This document shows positions 31,113-42,721 of a stretch of DNA of 64,000 nucleotides, in pieces; within the stretch, counting starts at the first letter, position 1; each line of letters starts with the position of its first letter. The translations under genes were made by a program, and so were the position numbers. The notes beneath the pieces are model-generated. The model saw only the letters and a list, made by a program, of their open reading frames with translations, had not been told where the DNA came from and made no database searches. The stretch is from Phytophthora sp. 'mugwort' (lineage: Eukaryota > Oomycota > Peronosporomycetes > Peronosporales > Peronosporaceae). The stretch spans positions 3,038,001 through 3,102,000 of the forward strand of contig JAUCEF010000009.1 of NCBI GenBank assembly GCA_033558025.1, given 5' to 3'.

Positions 31113-32080
31113 ATGAGTGCGGCAGATTACGTACATTATCGCACGTTCTACAGTACAATTTCCTGTGCGGTTCAGACACTTCGAAATATTTGCTGGTCTG
31201 AAAGCAGAGTGGCGAAGGAACAGGAGGTGGCCAAGCTGGAAGATATGGCTATACCCTTTGCGAGTCTTGAAGAAGTGAAAGCCTCAGCGGCGAAGAGGCT
31301 AGTTCTTCAAGAGGAAGATAAGCGCAAGGAACAGGCCGCGCTAGGCCAACCCGGCAAGAGGAACAGGAGGCGAGGAATCCTACGCGTGCGGGGGGACATG
31401 TTGCCCAAGCTTCAACTGAGGAAACAAAGGTGAACGCAGCAGGAGACCGGCCAGTTGCACCAGAGCCATGAGCCCATGGGTCACAATACCGATTATAAAC
31501 GCGCGCACGTTTTATGCACACTCAGCAGCGTTGCAACAGAAGATCCGAGGGGACCAATCGAGATTTGCTGTTTTAGCGGACGACGACGAGGCTGAAGAAG
31601 AACAGGTGGCGAAATCGGAAGACATTCCTCTCATTCATCTGCTATTGAGGTGTCATCGAAAGACGAAACGGAGGAGAAGGCCCCGGTACCAATAACACCA
31701 GCAGAATTGGCCAAGCTTCACATGGTGTCGGCCAAACCCCCGAAATTGCACTCGGCTCCGCAACTCGTAGGATGGAAAGCTCTCAGTCAGGCGGTTGGAA
31801 CGCCGGATACAGGCCGAGGGAACATCATGCCCCCAGCAAAGTCTACGGAAACCGAGCTGACAGACTTTCAGTCCATTGAGAACAGTCTTTGCCTACGACA
31901 GGTGAACACGCCGTCGACCGGAAACTGCATGGCCATGGCAATAGCGCAGGCGCTCGCAGACAACGATCTCGTAGCGCACAATGGACAAATGAAAGCGATA
32001 ACCAAGAGCCTCAAAAGTGGAATTCGGTGGACCGGGCAGCTACATCTAACGGAACAGTACGATCACTTAGTACGCACGGC
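31113..32080 (+). pseudogene. LINE ORF1, N-terminal half with first part of the OTU protease
   Basis: Fragments in changing frames: 31113-31433 (charged, ..QPGKRNRRRG..), 31534-31690 (..FAVLADDDEAEEEQVAK..), 31650 onward (..PITPAELAKLHMVSAK..). The stretch TPSTGNCMAMAIAQALAD (about 31,912-31,965) has the Gly-Asn-Cys motif of OTU deubiquitinating proteases, with Cys as nucleophile. Coding continues to ..YDHLVRTA, where the Maverick enters at 32081; the remaining half is at 48,473. Confidence 0.75.
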
Positions 32081-32306
32081 AGTAGTCACTTCTAGAACAT
32101 TACATGTACGTTTTTTTAATTTTCGTTAATTCTTACCTTAATAGTCGAGAGTAGGTTTACAAGCTTATAATACACAGCAATAGATTATAATTAGACAGCT
32201 GATAGATTACCTCAGAGCGTTAGGAGTAATTTATTAAATATTAGCTAGGTCTAAGAAGGGTTAAAGCTCCGTTAGTGTACAGACCGACTACAGTCCGACA
32301 GTGGTA
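32075..32306 (+). repeat. target duplication and left terminal repeat of the Maverick, first part
   Basis: CACGGC duplication, then the terminal repeat from 32081 (AGTAGTCACTTCTAGAACAT..). It is interrupted by the mariner element at 32307; terminal-repeat sequence resumes after 33836 (GATTCGATAGGGTCAGA at about 33,914-33,930 pairs with GATCTAACCCTATCGAATGG near 48,325-48,345). Confidence 0.75.
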
Positions 32307-33834
32307 TATGAACACCATCGGTCTCTCAAATTGTTTTATCAAATTGTGTTTCATTCGCTGAAATTTACCCTGGATTATAACGAATTGCAAGATCTGTCGA
32401 TTGCACCAACTTTTGATGCTGAATTCCACCTGGTTTTGAAAAACGATGAGAAATATTATTTCACGAGGTGCGACACAATATATGAACATAACTTCCACAC
32501 GACCGAAACATTTGTTTTAAAGCATTATGGATGCGATTCGCGCGTTGCTAATACGAAATATATGCTCCCCGGCGTACTAATACCCGGATACAGCGTTTGC
32601 GCATTGATAGGGTCAGATCTGTGAGCGTCTTGGGAGGAATTGCAGCCCATTCCGCCAAAACCGCCTTCTTCACGTCTTTCGTGTTGTACTGCTTCCCGCC
32701 TTCGTAACCTTGCTGGGTCATGATGCCCCATAGATTCTCAATAGGATTGAGGTCTGGGGACAAAGTTGGCCAGTCCATAACGTCGATCCCTTGGGCCTGA
32801 AACCAGTTTATCGTGTAGCGGGATTGTGGCTGGCCGCATTATCTTGTTGAAAAATATGGTTTTCCGCATCGATGAACGGGTGTAAATGCGTGCGTAGGAT
32901 GCTCACATACTTGACGGAGTCTTGGTTGCCATCCACGAACTTCAGTTCAGACTTGGTGTCCGCACGAAATGCTCCCCAAATCATGACACCACCGCCACCA
33001 GTATGACGACGGACGTTGAGCTCCTTAGGGCGACGCGTGTCGACCCATTCGTAGCGCATTCCATCCGGGGCATCCAGGTTCCACTTCTTCTCATCGCTGA
33101 ACGCCACTTGACACCACGCTTCGTCATCCTTGAGGTCCATACGCTCGACCCACTTGACCCTTGCTTCTCTGTGGCGCTTCGTCAACGCTGGAGCGGCACC
33201 ACGCTTCTTGTACTTGAGCCAGTTCACCGACTTGATCACGCGCTGAATCGTACGCACGCTGTGCACCAACTTGAGCTTCTCTTTCACTTTTTTGCGGAAA
33301 AACGGAGCACGGACACACAGCCGATGATATGCCGCTTCTCACGCGCAGTCACTTTCGACACGCTTTCAAGCCGTTTCTTGGGCTGAAAATTGGCAGGCGC
33401 CTTCAACACATTCTGCACGGCACCGACAGAGCGTTTGAACACCTGTGCGATGCCCCGGACCGAAAAACCGCGCAGTGAGGGCGTCCGAATTGACTCGCGT
33501 TCTTTGTCGGACAGATGCAAAGCTCGTGCCATCGTTGGCAAATTGAAAAGTGGCGCCACGATGCGTGAGATAGCAGTCTGTATAGTAAATACATTAACAA
33601 CGCGTGGCGAGGGTTGTGGATCAAACTTACGCAAACTTTCCGCAAACCCGAAGTTATGTTCATATATTGTGTCGCACCTCGTGAAGTAATATTTCTCATC
33701 GTTTTTCAAAACCAGGTGGAATTCAGCATCAAAAGTTGGTTCAATCGACAGATCTTGCCATTCGTTATAATCCAGGGTATTTTCAATGAAAACACAATTT
33801 GATAAAACAATTTAAGAGACCGATGGTGTTCATA
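32307..33834 (-). mobile_element. Tc1/mariner element with ~190-bp inverted repeats
   Basis: Ends TATGAACACCATCGGTCTC with long inverted repeats 32307-32495 and 33650-33834, flanked on both sides by TA (32305-32306 and 33835-33836), the usual Tc1/mariner target. 1528 bp. It inserted into the left terminal repeat of the Maverick, so it is younger. Its transposase has two frameshifts. Confidence 0.88.
32548..33532 (-). pseudogene. Tc1/mariner transposase (DDE type), frameshifted
   Basis: Starts at the ATG at 33532 with a helix-turn-helix region (..GFSVRGIAQVFKRSVGAVQN..). A frame change at the T-run near 33,290 leads to the catalytic core: VAFSDEKKWNLD (first Asp), GGGGVMIWGAF, FQQDNAASH (second Asp). 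A second frame change at about 32,810 precedes DWPTLSPDLNPIENLW (third acidic residue, Glu). The C-terminus is at 32548. All three catalytic residues persist, but the protein cannot be made as one chain. Confidence 0.9.
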
Positions 33835-33836
33835 TA

Positions 33837-34330
33837 CTGTCGCCGACCGTATTCAGTTAAACAGACGGAATAACCTCTCCTTCAGCGCCAGATGTTGGTT
33901 TCAACGACACAGCGATTCGATAGGGTCAGAATAAAAGGAGTCATCATTTATTTATGACGGAAATAAGGATGGATAAGCATAGAATGGCCGTCAGTCGCCC
34001 GATAAATCCACCAGTTTAGCTTATTCTAGATTAACGCTGCCGCGCATCATAATGCTAATTCTTGCCCGGAATAATTAACCCATAATTAGCTAGGAATTAA
34101 ATTACTGATGGCATAATTAGGGTCGAGAACGGATTAGAATTAAGACAGAATTATCACGGCAGAATTATTGAAACCCACAATACTTCTATTATTAATAATA
34201 ATTATGATTTTAAATATGCTATCTATTATCTAACACTCAGCAGCGTTTTTAACGATAGGAGCTAATACTGGCCCGTCAGGAGTAGCGAGATCTTAATAAG
34301 ATCTCAAAAAAGAGAAACAGTGAGATCTTA
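33837..34330. other. rest of the left Maverick repeat and AT-rich spacer
   Basis: Contains the terminal-repeat block near 33,914-33,930, then AT-rich DNA. A GAGATCTTAAGATCTC-type palindrome series lies at about 34,285-34,340. No ORF. Confidence 0.5.
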
Positions 34331-34410
34331 AGATCTCAAAATAAAAAGAGGAACAGACCATGAGAGCTGTCCTCTTAGTTCATTCCGTATTCGATCACCA
34401 ACAGCATCAA

Positions 34411-34867
34411 GATGAACCACAATGTGCTTCAAGCCGAGATGAACGCTCTTAGCACTCAAGCACCGCAACTCAAGGAGGAAACTTCTCGGGCTATAAACCT
34501 GATGGAGAATGCTACGCAGATATCGGCACAGTGTTGCTGAGCATGAGCAGTTACTCAAGCAGGAGAAGGAGGCGGTGAAGGCGGCAGAGAAGGTTGCCAA
34601 AGCCAATGCCTGACGTTGGCAGAGAACGCACTCGCGAAAGCTGAACAGAAGTTGAAGAGTGCAAAAGAAGAACTGGAACAAAATCCAGTGGTTCTTGAGT
34701 GGCTAGAGAAGAGAGTCAAGTCATGCATCCTGATAGAACAGTGCAATAAGGAGACCAGCAATGCAATGAGCAAGGCTGTGGATGCTGGACGACTTTTAAA
34801 CACACGAGAGCGGTTCCAGGAGCTGCGCGATCAGGCTACAAGCCTCTTAAGATCTATGATCGAGTAG
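34411..34867 (+). pseudogene. Maverick ORF, coiled-coil protein, frameshifted
   Basis: Two frames give one Ala/Glu/Lys-rich helical protein: from the ATG at 34411 (..QAEMNALSTQAPQLKEETSR..) to a stop near 34,540, then 34616-34867 (..ALAKAEQKLKSAKEELEQNP.., ..FQELRDQATSLLRSMIE). No known domain recognised. A structural or DNA-binding accessory role is only a guess. Confidence 0.4.
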
Positions 34868-35308
34868 TACAGTAACTAGGTAAAAGTTAATGAATGCGGT
34901 CTTTTACCTCCCTTTAGTAATACTTTTTATTCTGATAAATATAAAGTCTACAATATATAAAGATACTTACTCTCCTGAGAAATACCTAGCTAATAAAGAG
35001 CGCATCAAAGAAAATCAAAAGCGCTACTATATCAAAACGAGAGAAACGCGCCTAGTTAAGCAATGAGAGTATGACGAGAAGCATCGTGAGCAACGAAATG
35101 CTCAAAGCGCAAAACCTATGCAAAAAAAACAAAGCGAACTTAATCAACGTAAAGCGAACCTAATATTGAAAACGATCTTAATTAATTAATTAATTAATTC
35201 AATTTTTTTTTATCTGGGGCTGAATATAAAGACGAACCTGAGCGAAGAAGTAAAGAATATAAAGTCGACCACGCAACTAATAAATATAGGCAACGATATA
35301 TCACTATA
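34868..35308. other. AT-rich Maverick spacer with a TTAA microsatellite
   Basis: Broken Lys/Arg-rich reading frames only. A (TTAA)n run lies at about 35,169-35,200 and poly-T at 35,203-35,211. Confidence 0.5.
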
Positions 35309-35593
35309 GTGACCATGTTTGGTTATGAACTTGAAGGACTGAAGAGATTAAATACTCGCCCAATCAAGTGGGGAGGTAAATACCGAGTCAAGGTTAAAGG
35401 TAAGACCGGTAGTATGACGTATATTAGCAACTTATCGCGCCCCAGCAACCTAAAGCGTGTAGCTGAGCTCTATAAAGTCAACATCGACAAGCTGAAGAAG
35501 TACATATCTGAGGACTACAAGACCGACCCCAAATATCGGTTTTACAAGGGGACACATGGAGTCGCACTTGTACGAAGGTATCCAGGCTGGTGA
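35309..35593 (+). CDS. small Maverick ORF, 94 aa, unknown
   Basis: Basic protein (..WGGKYRVKVKGKTGSMTYIS.., ..VNIDKLKKYISEDYKTDP..). It lies directly in front of the polymerase region and overlaps its first frame. It could be the N-terminal part of the polymerase gene or a separate small protein; not recognised. Confidence 0.45.
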   Translation: MTMFGYELEGLKRLNTRPIKWGGKYRVKVKGKTGSMTYISNLSRPSNLKRVAELYKVNIDKLKKYISEDYKTDPKYRFYKGTHGVALVRRYPGW

Positions 35594-38500
35594 ACTCGAT
35601 AAGCTCGAGAACGTACTTGAGAGCCAGAAGAATGCTTTTAAAATCAATCGCTCTCGGCTATGATCTCATCAGCAAAGATGATGATAGTTTAGTCAGTATT
35701 GGCATCCAAACATCGGTAATACGGCTGTATTCGATAATCTTGCTGCCATTAACAGCAAGGCGGATATTCGCAAGAAGGTAATTTCTGAGATTCGTTCGAT
35801 GGAGTTAGCCGACAAGCTTAGCTATCCATCAAGTGGGTGCATGCGCAGAGCCATCACTGGATTCAAGATTTATATCTATCATCGCGAGCATGCCCTCGGC
35901 GATAGCAGCCCAAAATCATCCGCGACAACAAGCACGTAATCAATTTTCCTAAGACAAGCAATAAGTGCGTCTTCCATTGCATTGCTTATCACACTCGATC
36001 AGATCCGAAGAAAGATTATCGGAGAATACAGGCTCTGGTGAAACTGGCATTCAATCGCTACTGTACTTATAAGGGTCTTAGTACTCGACGAAGCTCTTTC
36101 GCAAATTTAAGCCGGTCGATCTTCTGCAGCTCGATGAGATGGAAGATTGCTTCAAGCTCAGCATCAATGTATATACGATGGATGCGGAGTCGGAAAAAAT
36201 TGAATGCATCCGCCCGTCGGATAATAAACATGAACGTCTCAATATTTTATCTCACGAGAAACATGCTCTCTACATCACTAATCTGGACATGTTCCAAAGC
36301 AAGTATCAGTGTCGAAAGTGTGAGGTGATTTTCGTTAGCTCCGACAAGCTTAAGAATCATAAGAATCAAAACCAATGTGAGCTTGTCAATATTGAAGTTT
36401 TCCAGCTGAGCCAACTATTTACAGACCGCCTCAGAACACTATCAAATCGATGCTTACAAAGTACTCCATAAAGAATCTCGATCACTATATTTATCACTTC
36501 ATCGTATATGATTTTGTTTTTGAGGCCATTCTAAAGCCGACGGGTATCCAACATGGTGAAAAGCACTGTCTTCACAAATGAGCATATTCCTGTTTCAGTA
36601 GCTGACAGTCTTTCCGGAAAGGTACGATGCTTTGTTAATGCCAGCCAAAAGATTTGCTAAAAGATATGTTTAACTATATTAAGGAAGTCGGTTTACATAT
36701 TCAGCAATACAATGTCCAAAAGTATGCCTCCCTTCTACAGAAGATTATTAAAGCTCATGGTTTTAGTGGTATGGATATCCCTGGTTTAAAGATTGGGAAG
36801 AAGTACTCAATGTATGGCGTTGATAGCTAAATCAAGGATGGGACGTATGCCAGTTTCTTCGATTTTCATAGGAAATTTTTTTTTTGGGAAAGAGAGGTCT
36901 GATTACGGTAAAATCAAGCAACAGCTCGATCAAGTATCAGTATTGGGGTTTAACTCCGGTAGATACGATATCAATTTGATTAAGAGCGATCTATTTTGCC
37001 GTCATTGGTACGGAGAACACCAAATCTGTGATCAAGAACCCGAGCTATATGTGTATCGCTACCTCAGACCTGAAGATGCTTAATATTAGCAACTATGTTC
37101 CTGCTGGAACAAGCTATGAGAAGTATCTTAGTACATATCTCGGTGTGTGTGAGTGCAAAGACAAGATTCGTTGTGTTTGTGGCCTTGCTAAAGGCTTATT
37201 TCCATATGAACACATCAAATCATTTGATGTACTCACGTCAGACTTCTCTTCCTTCAAAATCGGATTTTTACAGCGAATTCCGAGAAACCAGCATTAATAA
37301 TGAAGATTACGAACGAGTCAGGTTCGTTTGGAAACATTACAAGATGAAGACAGTCAAGGATCTTTTGATTTGGTACAATAACTTAGATGTGGTACCATTT
37401 ATTAAGGCTGTCGAGGCTCAGCGTGAATTATTTAAACGTTTTGATCTCGACATGTTCGCTGATGGAGTCTCGCTTCCGGGTTTCTCGGAGAAGGTTCTGT
37501 ATCAAACTTGCTTCAACGAGCTTGAACACCCTATAAAAGTACCTGCTAAAGCTTTCAGATTCTCAGCTAAGCGTATGAGTGGCTACAAGCACCAAGATGT
37601 TGATGCCAAGCGTGAGTTCAATATGACCCCTTGATCACTTGGACACTTTGCTTAAACGACAAAAATATCTTTGTGGTCTATGCTGGTGTCAGCTTACTGT
37701 CGATACTGTTTCAGCCGATCGAGTTAATAACAATTGGGGCACATTGACGGTAATGTTCTCATCTCATGCGTTCAATGCAATGTCGCGCGCAAGAGTATGT
37801 CTCTCAGTGGTTTCAGATTCAAGAAGTTACTTGAATTCAACTCAGACAGACTTGTGTACTTGATTGATCCTGAGGAGAAGGGCATTTGTGGTAAAATGAA
37901 GGCAAACATCGCTGGCGGATCATCAATTATCTTCAACCGCTACGCTAAACGCAACGAGACAGAAATTCGAGGTAATGAGACTTGAAACAATTTTTGGATA
38001 CGACGCTAATGCACTGTACTTATGGGCGCTCGGTAATGAGATGCCATGCGGGCGATTGACCACCATCGAGACTTATCCCGGTATCGTCGAGACATCAAGG
38101 CTGACAAGATATTTGGCTTCCTTGAATAGACATTCGTACCCCAGAGCACCTTAAAGAGTATTTAAGCGAGATGACACCGATTTCAAGAATACACTAATCG
38201 ATTGTACCGATGAGACCATCATTGGCTCACACATGTATGAGAACAACCAGACTCGTGGAAAAAGCCGAGCTAAGCCTGCTCGTAAGTTGATCGGTAGTTA
38301 TTTCGGTGAGAACATTCTGATCTACGCACCTCTTCTCAAATGGTATTTAGCCCATGGAATGGAAACACCAGAAACTTACTCCTTTATACAGGCCAGCTCT
38401 CACAAGGCGTTTGCTCCATTCATGGATGCTGTGTCGAGCGCACGCCGTGTCGGTGACGACGATAAGAGTAAAACCGTGATTGCTGAGACGATGAAATTGT

Positions 38501-39219
38501 TGGCGATTCTGCTTTTGGACGATCGGGCATGGACATGAGTAAGCACAAACAAGTCAAATATGAATCTAAGGAGGCTAAGATCAAGTCGCGTATTGGAGCA
38601 CTTCACGTTTCATGGATTGGAGGAGCTGAATGATTCTTGTGAGATAACTATGAAGAAACGTCGTCTAAAAAACAAGAACCCAATTCATTTGTCCATTGCC
38701 ATCTACCAGCTTGCTAAGCTACGCATGTTTGAGTTCTACTACGATTGCATTGACTTTTACTTCGATCGAAGCGATTTTCAATCCCAAGAGATGGACACGG
38801 ACTCTGCCTACATCGCTTTTAGCTGCAACAAACCATTTCAAGAGTACACCACACCTGAGCTACGTGAGCATTATGAACAGTATGATTGGTTCCCGCGCGA
38901 CTATAACAAGGAAGTAGCTAAGTTTGACCGGCGAACCCCTGGTATATTCAAGGATGAATGGTCGGGCGATGCCATGGTCTCACTATCGAGTAAGAACTAT
39001 ATTTGCTATCTTCCAGACGAGTTATATAATGTCAAGGTATCGGCCAAGGGTGTACAGCAGAGTCGTGGTCGCAATGAGGATGTACTCAACCCTTTGGGAT
39101 TTGAGTCAATTGTTCGCGATCGTATCACACTTCGAGGTACTAACAAGGGATTTAGGCTGTCAAAGAAATTAAATCATCATCACATACAGTCAGACCAAAA
39201 CTGCACTATCATATTCTAG
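35567..39219 (+). pseudogene. protein-primed DNA polymerase B (Maverick pPolB), many frameshifts
   Basis: Pieces in order: an N-terminal block from the ATG at 35567 (..LENVLESQKNAFKINRS..); NKCVFHCIAYHTRSDPK (~35,960), typical of Polinton polymerases; a C2H2-type finger (CRKCEVIFVSSDKLKNH, 36310-36360); an exonuclease-like motif GFNSGRYDINLIKS (~36,948); KDLLIWYNNLDVVPFIKA (~37,360); an HNH-like insertion; motif A-like FGYDANALYLWALGNEMP (~37,993); KLIGSYFGENILIYAPLLKW (~38,287); VGDSAFGRSGMD, readable after a one-base shift (~38,500); motif C MDTDSAYIAFS (38793 onward); and RTPGIFKDEWSGDAMVSLSS before the stop at 39219. Such enzymes replicate the element using a terminal protein. At least six breaks make it inactive. 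Confidence 0.85.
37635..37985 (+). pseudogene. HNH-endonuclease-like insertion within pPolB
   Basis: Between the exonuclease and palm regions the frames read LLKRQKYLCGLCWCQLT, SADRVNNNWGHIDGNV, then SCVQCNVARKSM: two Cys-x2-Cys pairs around a D-R-[IV]-[DN]-N..GH..GN core, the pattern of zinc-ribbon HNH nucleases. There is one frame change near 37,740. It is placed inside the polymerase coding region rather than as a separate gene. Activity cannot be judged. Confidence 0.65.
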
Positions 39220-39335
39220 GACAAGCGACAAGTGTCTTCGAATGGCATATCAACTACCCCACTAAATATTTAGGGAGAAGGCTTTGATCGAAAATAGAAG
39301 TCGTACATTTTTTATTTGATTACAATATACATACT

Positions 39336-40365
39336 ATGGCTGAGCTCTTGAAGAAACTCTACTATGACCCAAAAGCCGGATATGTTGCTGCTCGAGCTCT
39401 ATATGAGAAAGAGAGAGAATTAGACCCCAACATAACGTTCAAAATAGTTAAGGAATGGTATGGGACTCGGCTAGATATTCAACACTTTCAGGAGCAGAAA
39501 AGACAATATGATGGGTTCAAGATCGCGTCCCATAACCCAAATTCATGGCAAATGGATCTCGGGTTTTGGGAAAAGCGACCAATACTGACAGTTATCAATA
39601 TCAACTCACGGATTGGCTACGCTAAGTACTCAAAATAAGGCTGCATTGATCGTATTGATTGCGCTAAAAGCTTTCATTCGATTTCATGAGGCAGACATCA
39701 TCACCAGCGACAATGGGAGTGAGTTCATGAATAAACATGCACAAGCATGGTTGAAATCCAAAAATATCAAGCACTACAACAACGAGCCAGGAGATCACGG
39801 AACGATGGGGAAAATCGAGCGATTCAACAGAACGATCAAACAGAGATTAACTAAATATCACCCAAGGAGATTACGCAGAAGCTTGTCAGCGACATTATTG
39901 ATAACTATAACAGCACTATTCACAGGTCTATTGGAATGACTCCAAATGAGGCCAAAGGTAGGGTCATCGAGTCGGAGCTGAACCATAATCAAGTGGAAGC
40001 GGATAAAATTGACAACAAATTCGAAGTAGGAACAAATGTGTTATAAAACCGACTCAAGAAGCAAACGTTTAATAAAGAGTCAGCACGCTGGAGTAAGGCT
40101 GTGTATACAGTGGTCGGAATAGATGGGTATCGAGTACAAATCAAGTCCAGAAATAACCATACACTCTACAAGGCACCAAATGATCTTAAAATGATACAAT
40201 CAGAGAAACTGATGCAACGATCAATCGTGGCGATATCCTTGAAGCTGAGAAGATCTTAGACCATAAAAATATGTGAAGTGGTAAGTATAAATACTTAGTT
40301 AGTTGGGTCGGAGATAAACCTGATTCCTGGGAGCCACAAGATAATCTTAAGACTTGTTAATAAGA
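39336..40365 (+). pseudogene. Maverick integrase (RVE) with C-terminal chromodomain
   Basis: Starts at the ATG at 39336 (MAELLKKLYYDPKAGY.., typical of Polinton integrases). Catalytic core: WQMDLGFW (first Asp), TSDNGSEF (second Asp), GTMGKIERFNR (Glu), with 35 residues between the second Asp and the Glu. Frameshifts lie near 39,630 and 39,880. It continues with STIHRSIGMTPNEAKG and VYTVVGIDGYRVQIK, an SH3-like C-terminal DNA-binding region, and then EAEKILDHKN..KYKYLVSWVGDKPDSWEPQDNL (40,240-40,355), a chromodomain that in other elements directs integration to modified chromatin. Inactive as it stands. Confidence 0.87.
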
Positions 40366-41700
40366 GTAGAAGATCGACTCTCGAAAAGGAGTACTGGGAT
40401 TAAAAAAATACAGAAACAGTGCGACATAATCAGCTTGGTAATAAATTTGATAGAGATATCCTCTGTAAGCTTTGACTCAAGTATATTATCCGCCACAGTT
40501 TTTTTGTACGAGCTTTTATATGCGACTTTATATATACAGACTCTATAAAAGGAATGCGTACGAACTGCTTAGGTAAAGACCGCGACCTTGTTAAGATACG
40601 GCGAAAGTTATGGATAATTCAGGGAGTATGCCGCATTAAAAACGAGTTGCTCAATCTTGATCCAGTATCCAATTTCCGCGCAACTGTTGTTAATCGTAAA
40701 TATCAGCGTGAATTGGAAGCAATCTTTGGCGTTCCACTTCATTGCATTAAGGAGAGATATTTTAGCCTTTTAAAAGAGAGAAGCATCATCTGTCATACAT
40801 ATGTCCCGTACCGACATGATTCAGTTATGCCGAGCTTTTGGTAATTATGAGTACTCATTTTTTATGATACGCATGATATAGCCACAATATGCCCCAATTT
40901 CAAATCCCTCGCTCAGAGAGAGCAAAAGCGACAGGAGCTTCTTGAGCGAGCTCAGCGACGCGTTAGACAAGCAAACACCAAGCGCGGTAAATGTGAAGGT
41001 GCATTGTGGGCCAGCGATGCCGATAAAACTATTGACTTGGAAAAGACATCATTATCAACATCAACCCAGACAGATTTGTCTGATTCCTTAAAAACCTCCG
41101 AGTGATAAATTCTTCCAGACAAACTCTGAGGTCTCATCAATTCCTGAAGTAAATGTTAGTCCGGTTATGGTAGATGCCGAAGTTGATAATAGTGCTCGAA
41201 GAAAGACCATAATCTACGAATACACATCAAGTCAATAAGACTGATCGAATGTACAGGCTCAACCTAAATCAAATGATGTTGGTGTTGATAATACCTTACA
41301 AATGGAGCATGCTGCAACTAGCAACGATTTTTCAGTCGAGTCCACAAAGTTAAAATTTTCAACTCAAATTAAGAGATTCAAACGCCCAATGTTAATACGA
41401 AAGAACAAATTCGATCCAGAAATTGGATTAAAATCAGCATCCAAACTAGGCTTCAAAGGATGTGCACATTGAACAACCAAAAGCACGGACTAGAATGCGA
41501 CCTCCGCGTCAACCTGGAAGTTGCTCTAAGGACTGCTGGTCACGCTGACAGTCGAGGTGCTGACGTTGCAAAGCGCCGATCTATCGTGACGTGCACGCTC
41601 GCAAGCAACCAAGCCATACTTAACGACTTTTTATACCGGATGAGTAGACTGGAGAACGCAAGTACGTTCTTCGACTTGTTGCTACCTTCTTAAGATACTA
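40366..41700 (+). pseudogene. unidentified Maverick reading-frame remnants
   Basis: Pieces: 40554-40844 (..KIRRKLWIIQGVCRIKNELL.., ..FGVPLHCIKERYFSLLK..), about 40,915-41,105 (..REQKRQELLERAQRRVRQAN.., then Ser/Thr/Asp-rich), and 41,300-41,475. All are on the plus strand and look like one decayed gene with a basic coiled-coil stretch. No domain recognised; it could be a terminal-protein or capsid-accessory gene, but nothing in the sequence shows it. Confidence 0.35.
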
Positions 41701-42391
41701 GTGCTCTAGGAATATTTGTTATACCAGCAATTGGAGGTGAACGAAGGCGGTACAGACGAAATGCGGGTGGGGTGAAGAACTTGTTCAAGTGATCTGTTCG
41801 AATAAAGTGCAGTCCATTGACATAAATCGACACATCCAGAATGTGAACGATCAGTTCCTTCTTCCAGATGTCATAGTTCCTCTTGACGTCTAGGCTCGGG
41901 TACTTTGCTGGATTTTCACACGACACGAATCGTCTCCATGTGATGCAGGTGAACTTCATTCACAGAAATGGCTTTGCACCCGCGCTTCGATCCGTCCAGC
42001 CATAGAGAGATTAGTTTTTGGGTCGCTGAAATTCCACTTAGACTGGCTATTGTCGTTCGATATCGATCATGCGTCAGCATCATATTGACAATCTCGATCG
42101 CTTTTCAGAAAAGCTGGTTTGGGTTGTCAATGTCAGTACAGTTGGTGCCTTAACAACAACAACAGGAGCATTGTCTTCCTTTGTCTCTATCAACGAATTC
42201 AGTCGACGATTTCCACGCCTGCTTCGCGTCGTACGCCGCCCTGTCCGCGAAGACTGTGAGGTCGGCCGCGATGACATCACAGGGAGGGCACGGGGGAGTT
42301 TTGCAAACACAGCGTTCCGCAAGGCGACAACATTCTTGATATCAACGAATACAGCATCAGCCGAGGTCATATCGCTGCCATCTTCGTCCAC
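41690..42391 (-). pseudogene. second CRN-like header remnant
   Basis: At 42391-42230 the minus strand reads ..VDEDGSDMTSADAVFVDIKN.. and, after a frame change, AADLTVFADRAAYD. This aligns with the header of the CRN-like gene at 48,045 (GEDGS.. SA.. DLTVFAK..), and the DNA is also similar (CTGCTTCGCG.. GAAGACTGTGAGGTCGG). Downstream, 41959-41690 is open (..DIWKKELIVHILDVSIYVNG..) but not recognised. It is probably a partial duplicate or a second CRN-like gene, with most of the NTPase region lost. Confidence 0.6.
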
Positions 42392-42406
42392 GAGCTGGAA
42401 TCATTT

Positions 42407-42721
42407 TTGTCCAATAGCTGTGGCAAATTCGAGAATACCATTTGGCACAAAATAGCCTCAACTGAGGTTGACTCACCCCGGCAGCTCTACATCAAATATC
42501 AGGAAAAGCTACTCATAAAATATGCCTTCGGGCAAGATCGTGATCGGACTTTTGATTATTCAATGCAGAAGAAAAGTGGCCGAGTAAATTGCAGGGAGCA
42601 AATCGTTTGCCGCGATGGCATACCCCACAGCATTGCCCTCGATCAGATTTCTTATCAAGATTGGTTTTGTGTCCTGTCAAGGGGAAAGGCTTTATTGAAA
42701 AGCTGTATTGCTAGATTGTAG
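42407..42721 (+). other. short ORF in the Maverick, 104 aa, unknown
   Basis: Open from an ATG (MSNSCGKFENTIWHKIAST.., ..HSIALDQISYQDWFCVLSRG..). It lies divergent from the CRN-like header at 42391. No family recognised; may be chance or a gene remnant. Confidence 0.3.

Noticed and set aside
33390..33689. Plus-strand ORF opposite the mariner transposase
   Set aside because: Antisense shadow of the helix-turn-helix region and the inverted repeat.
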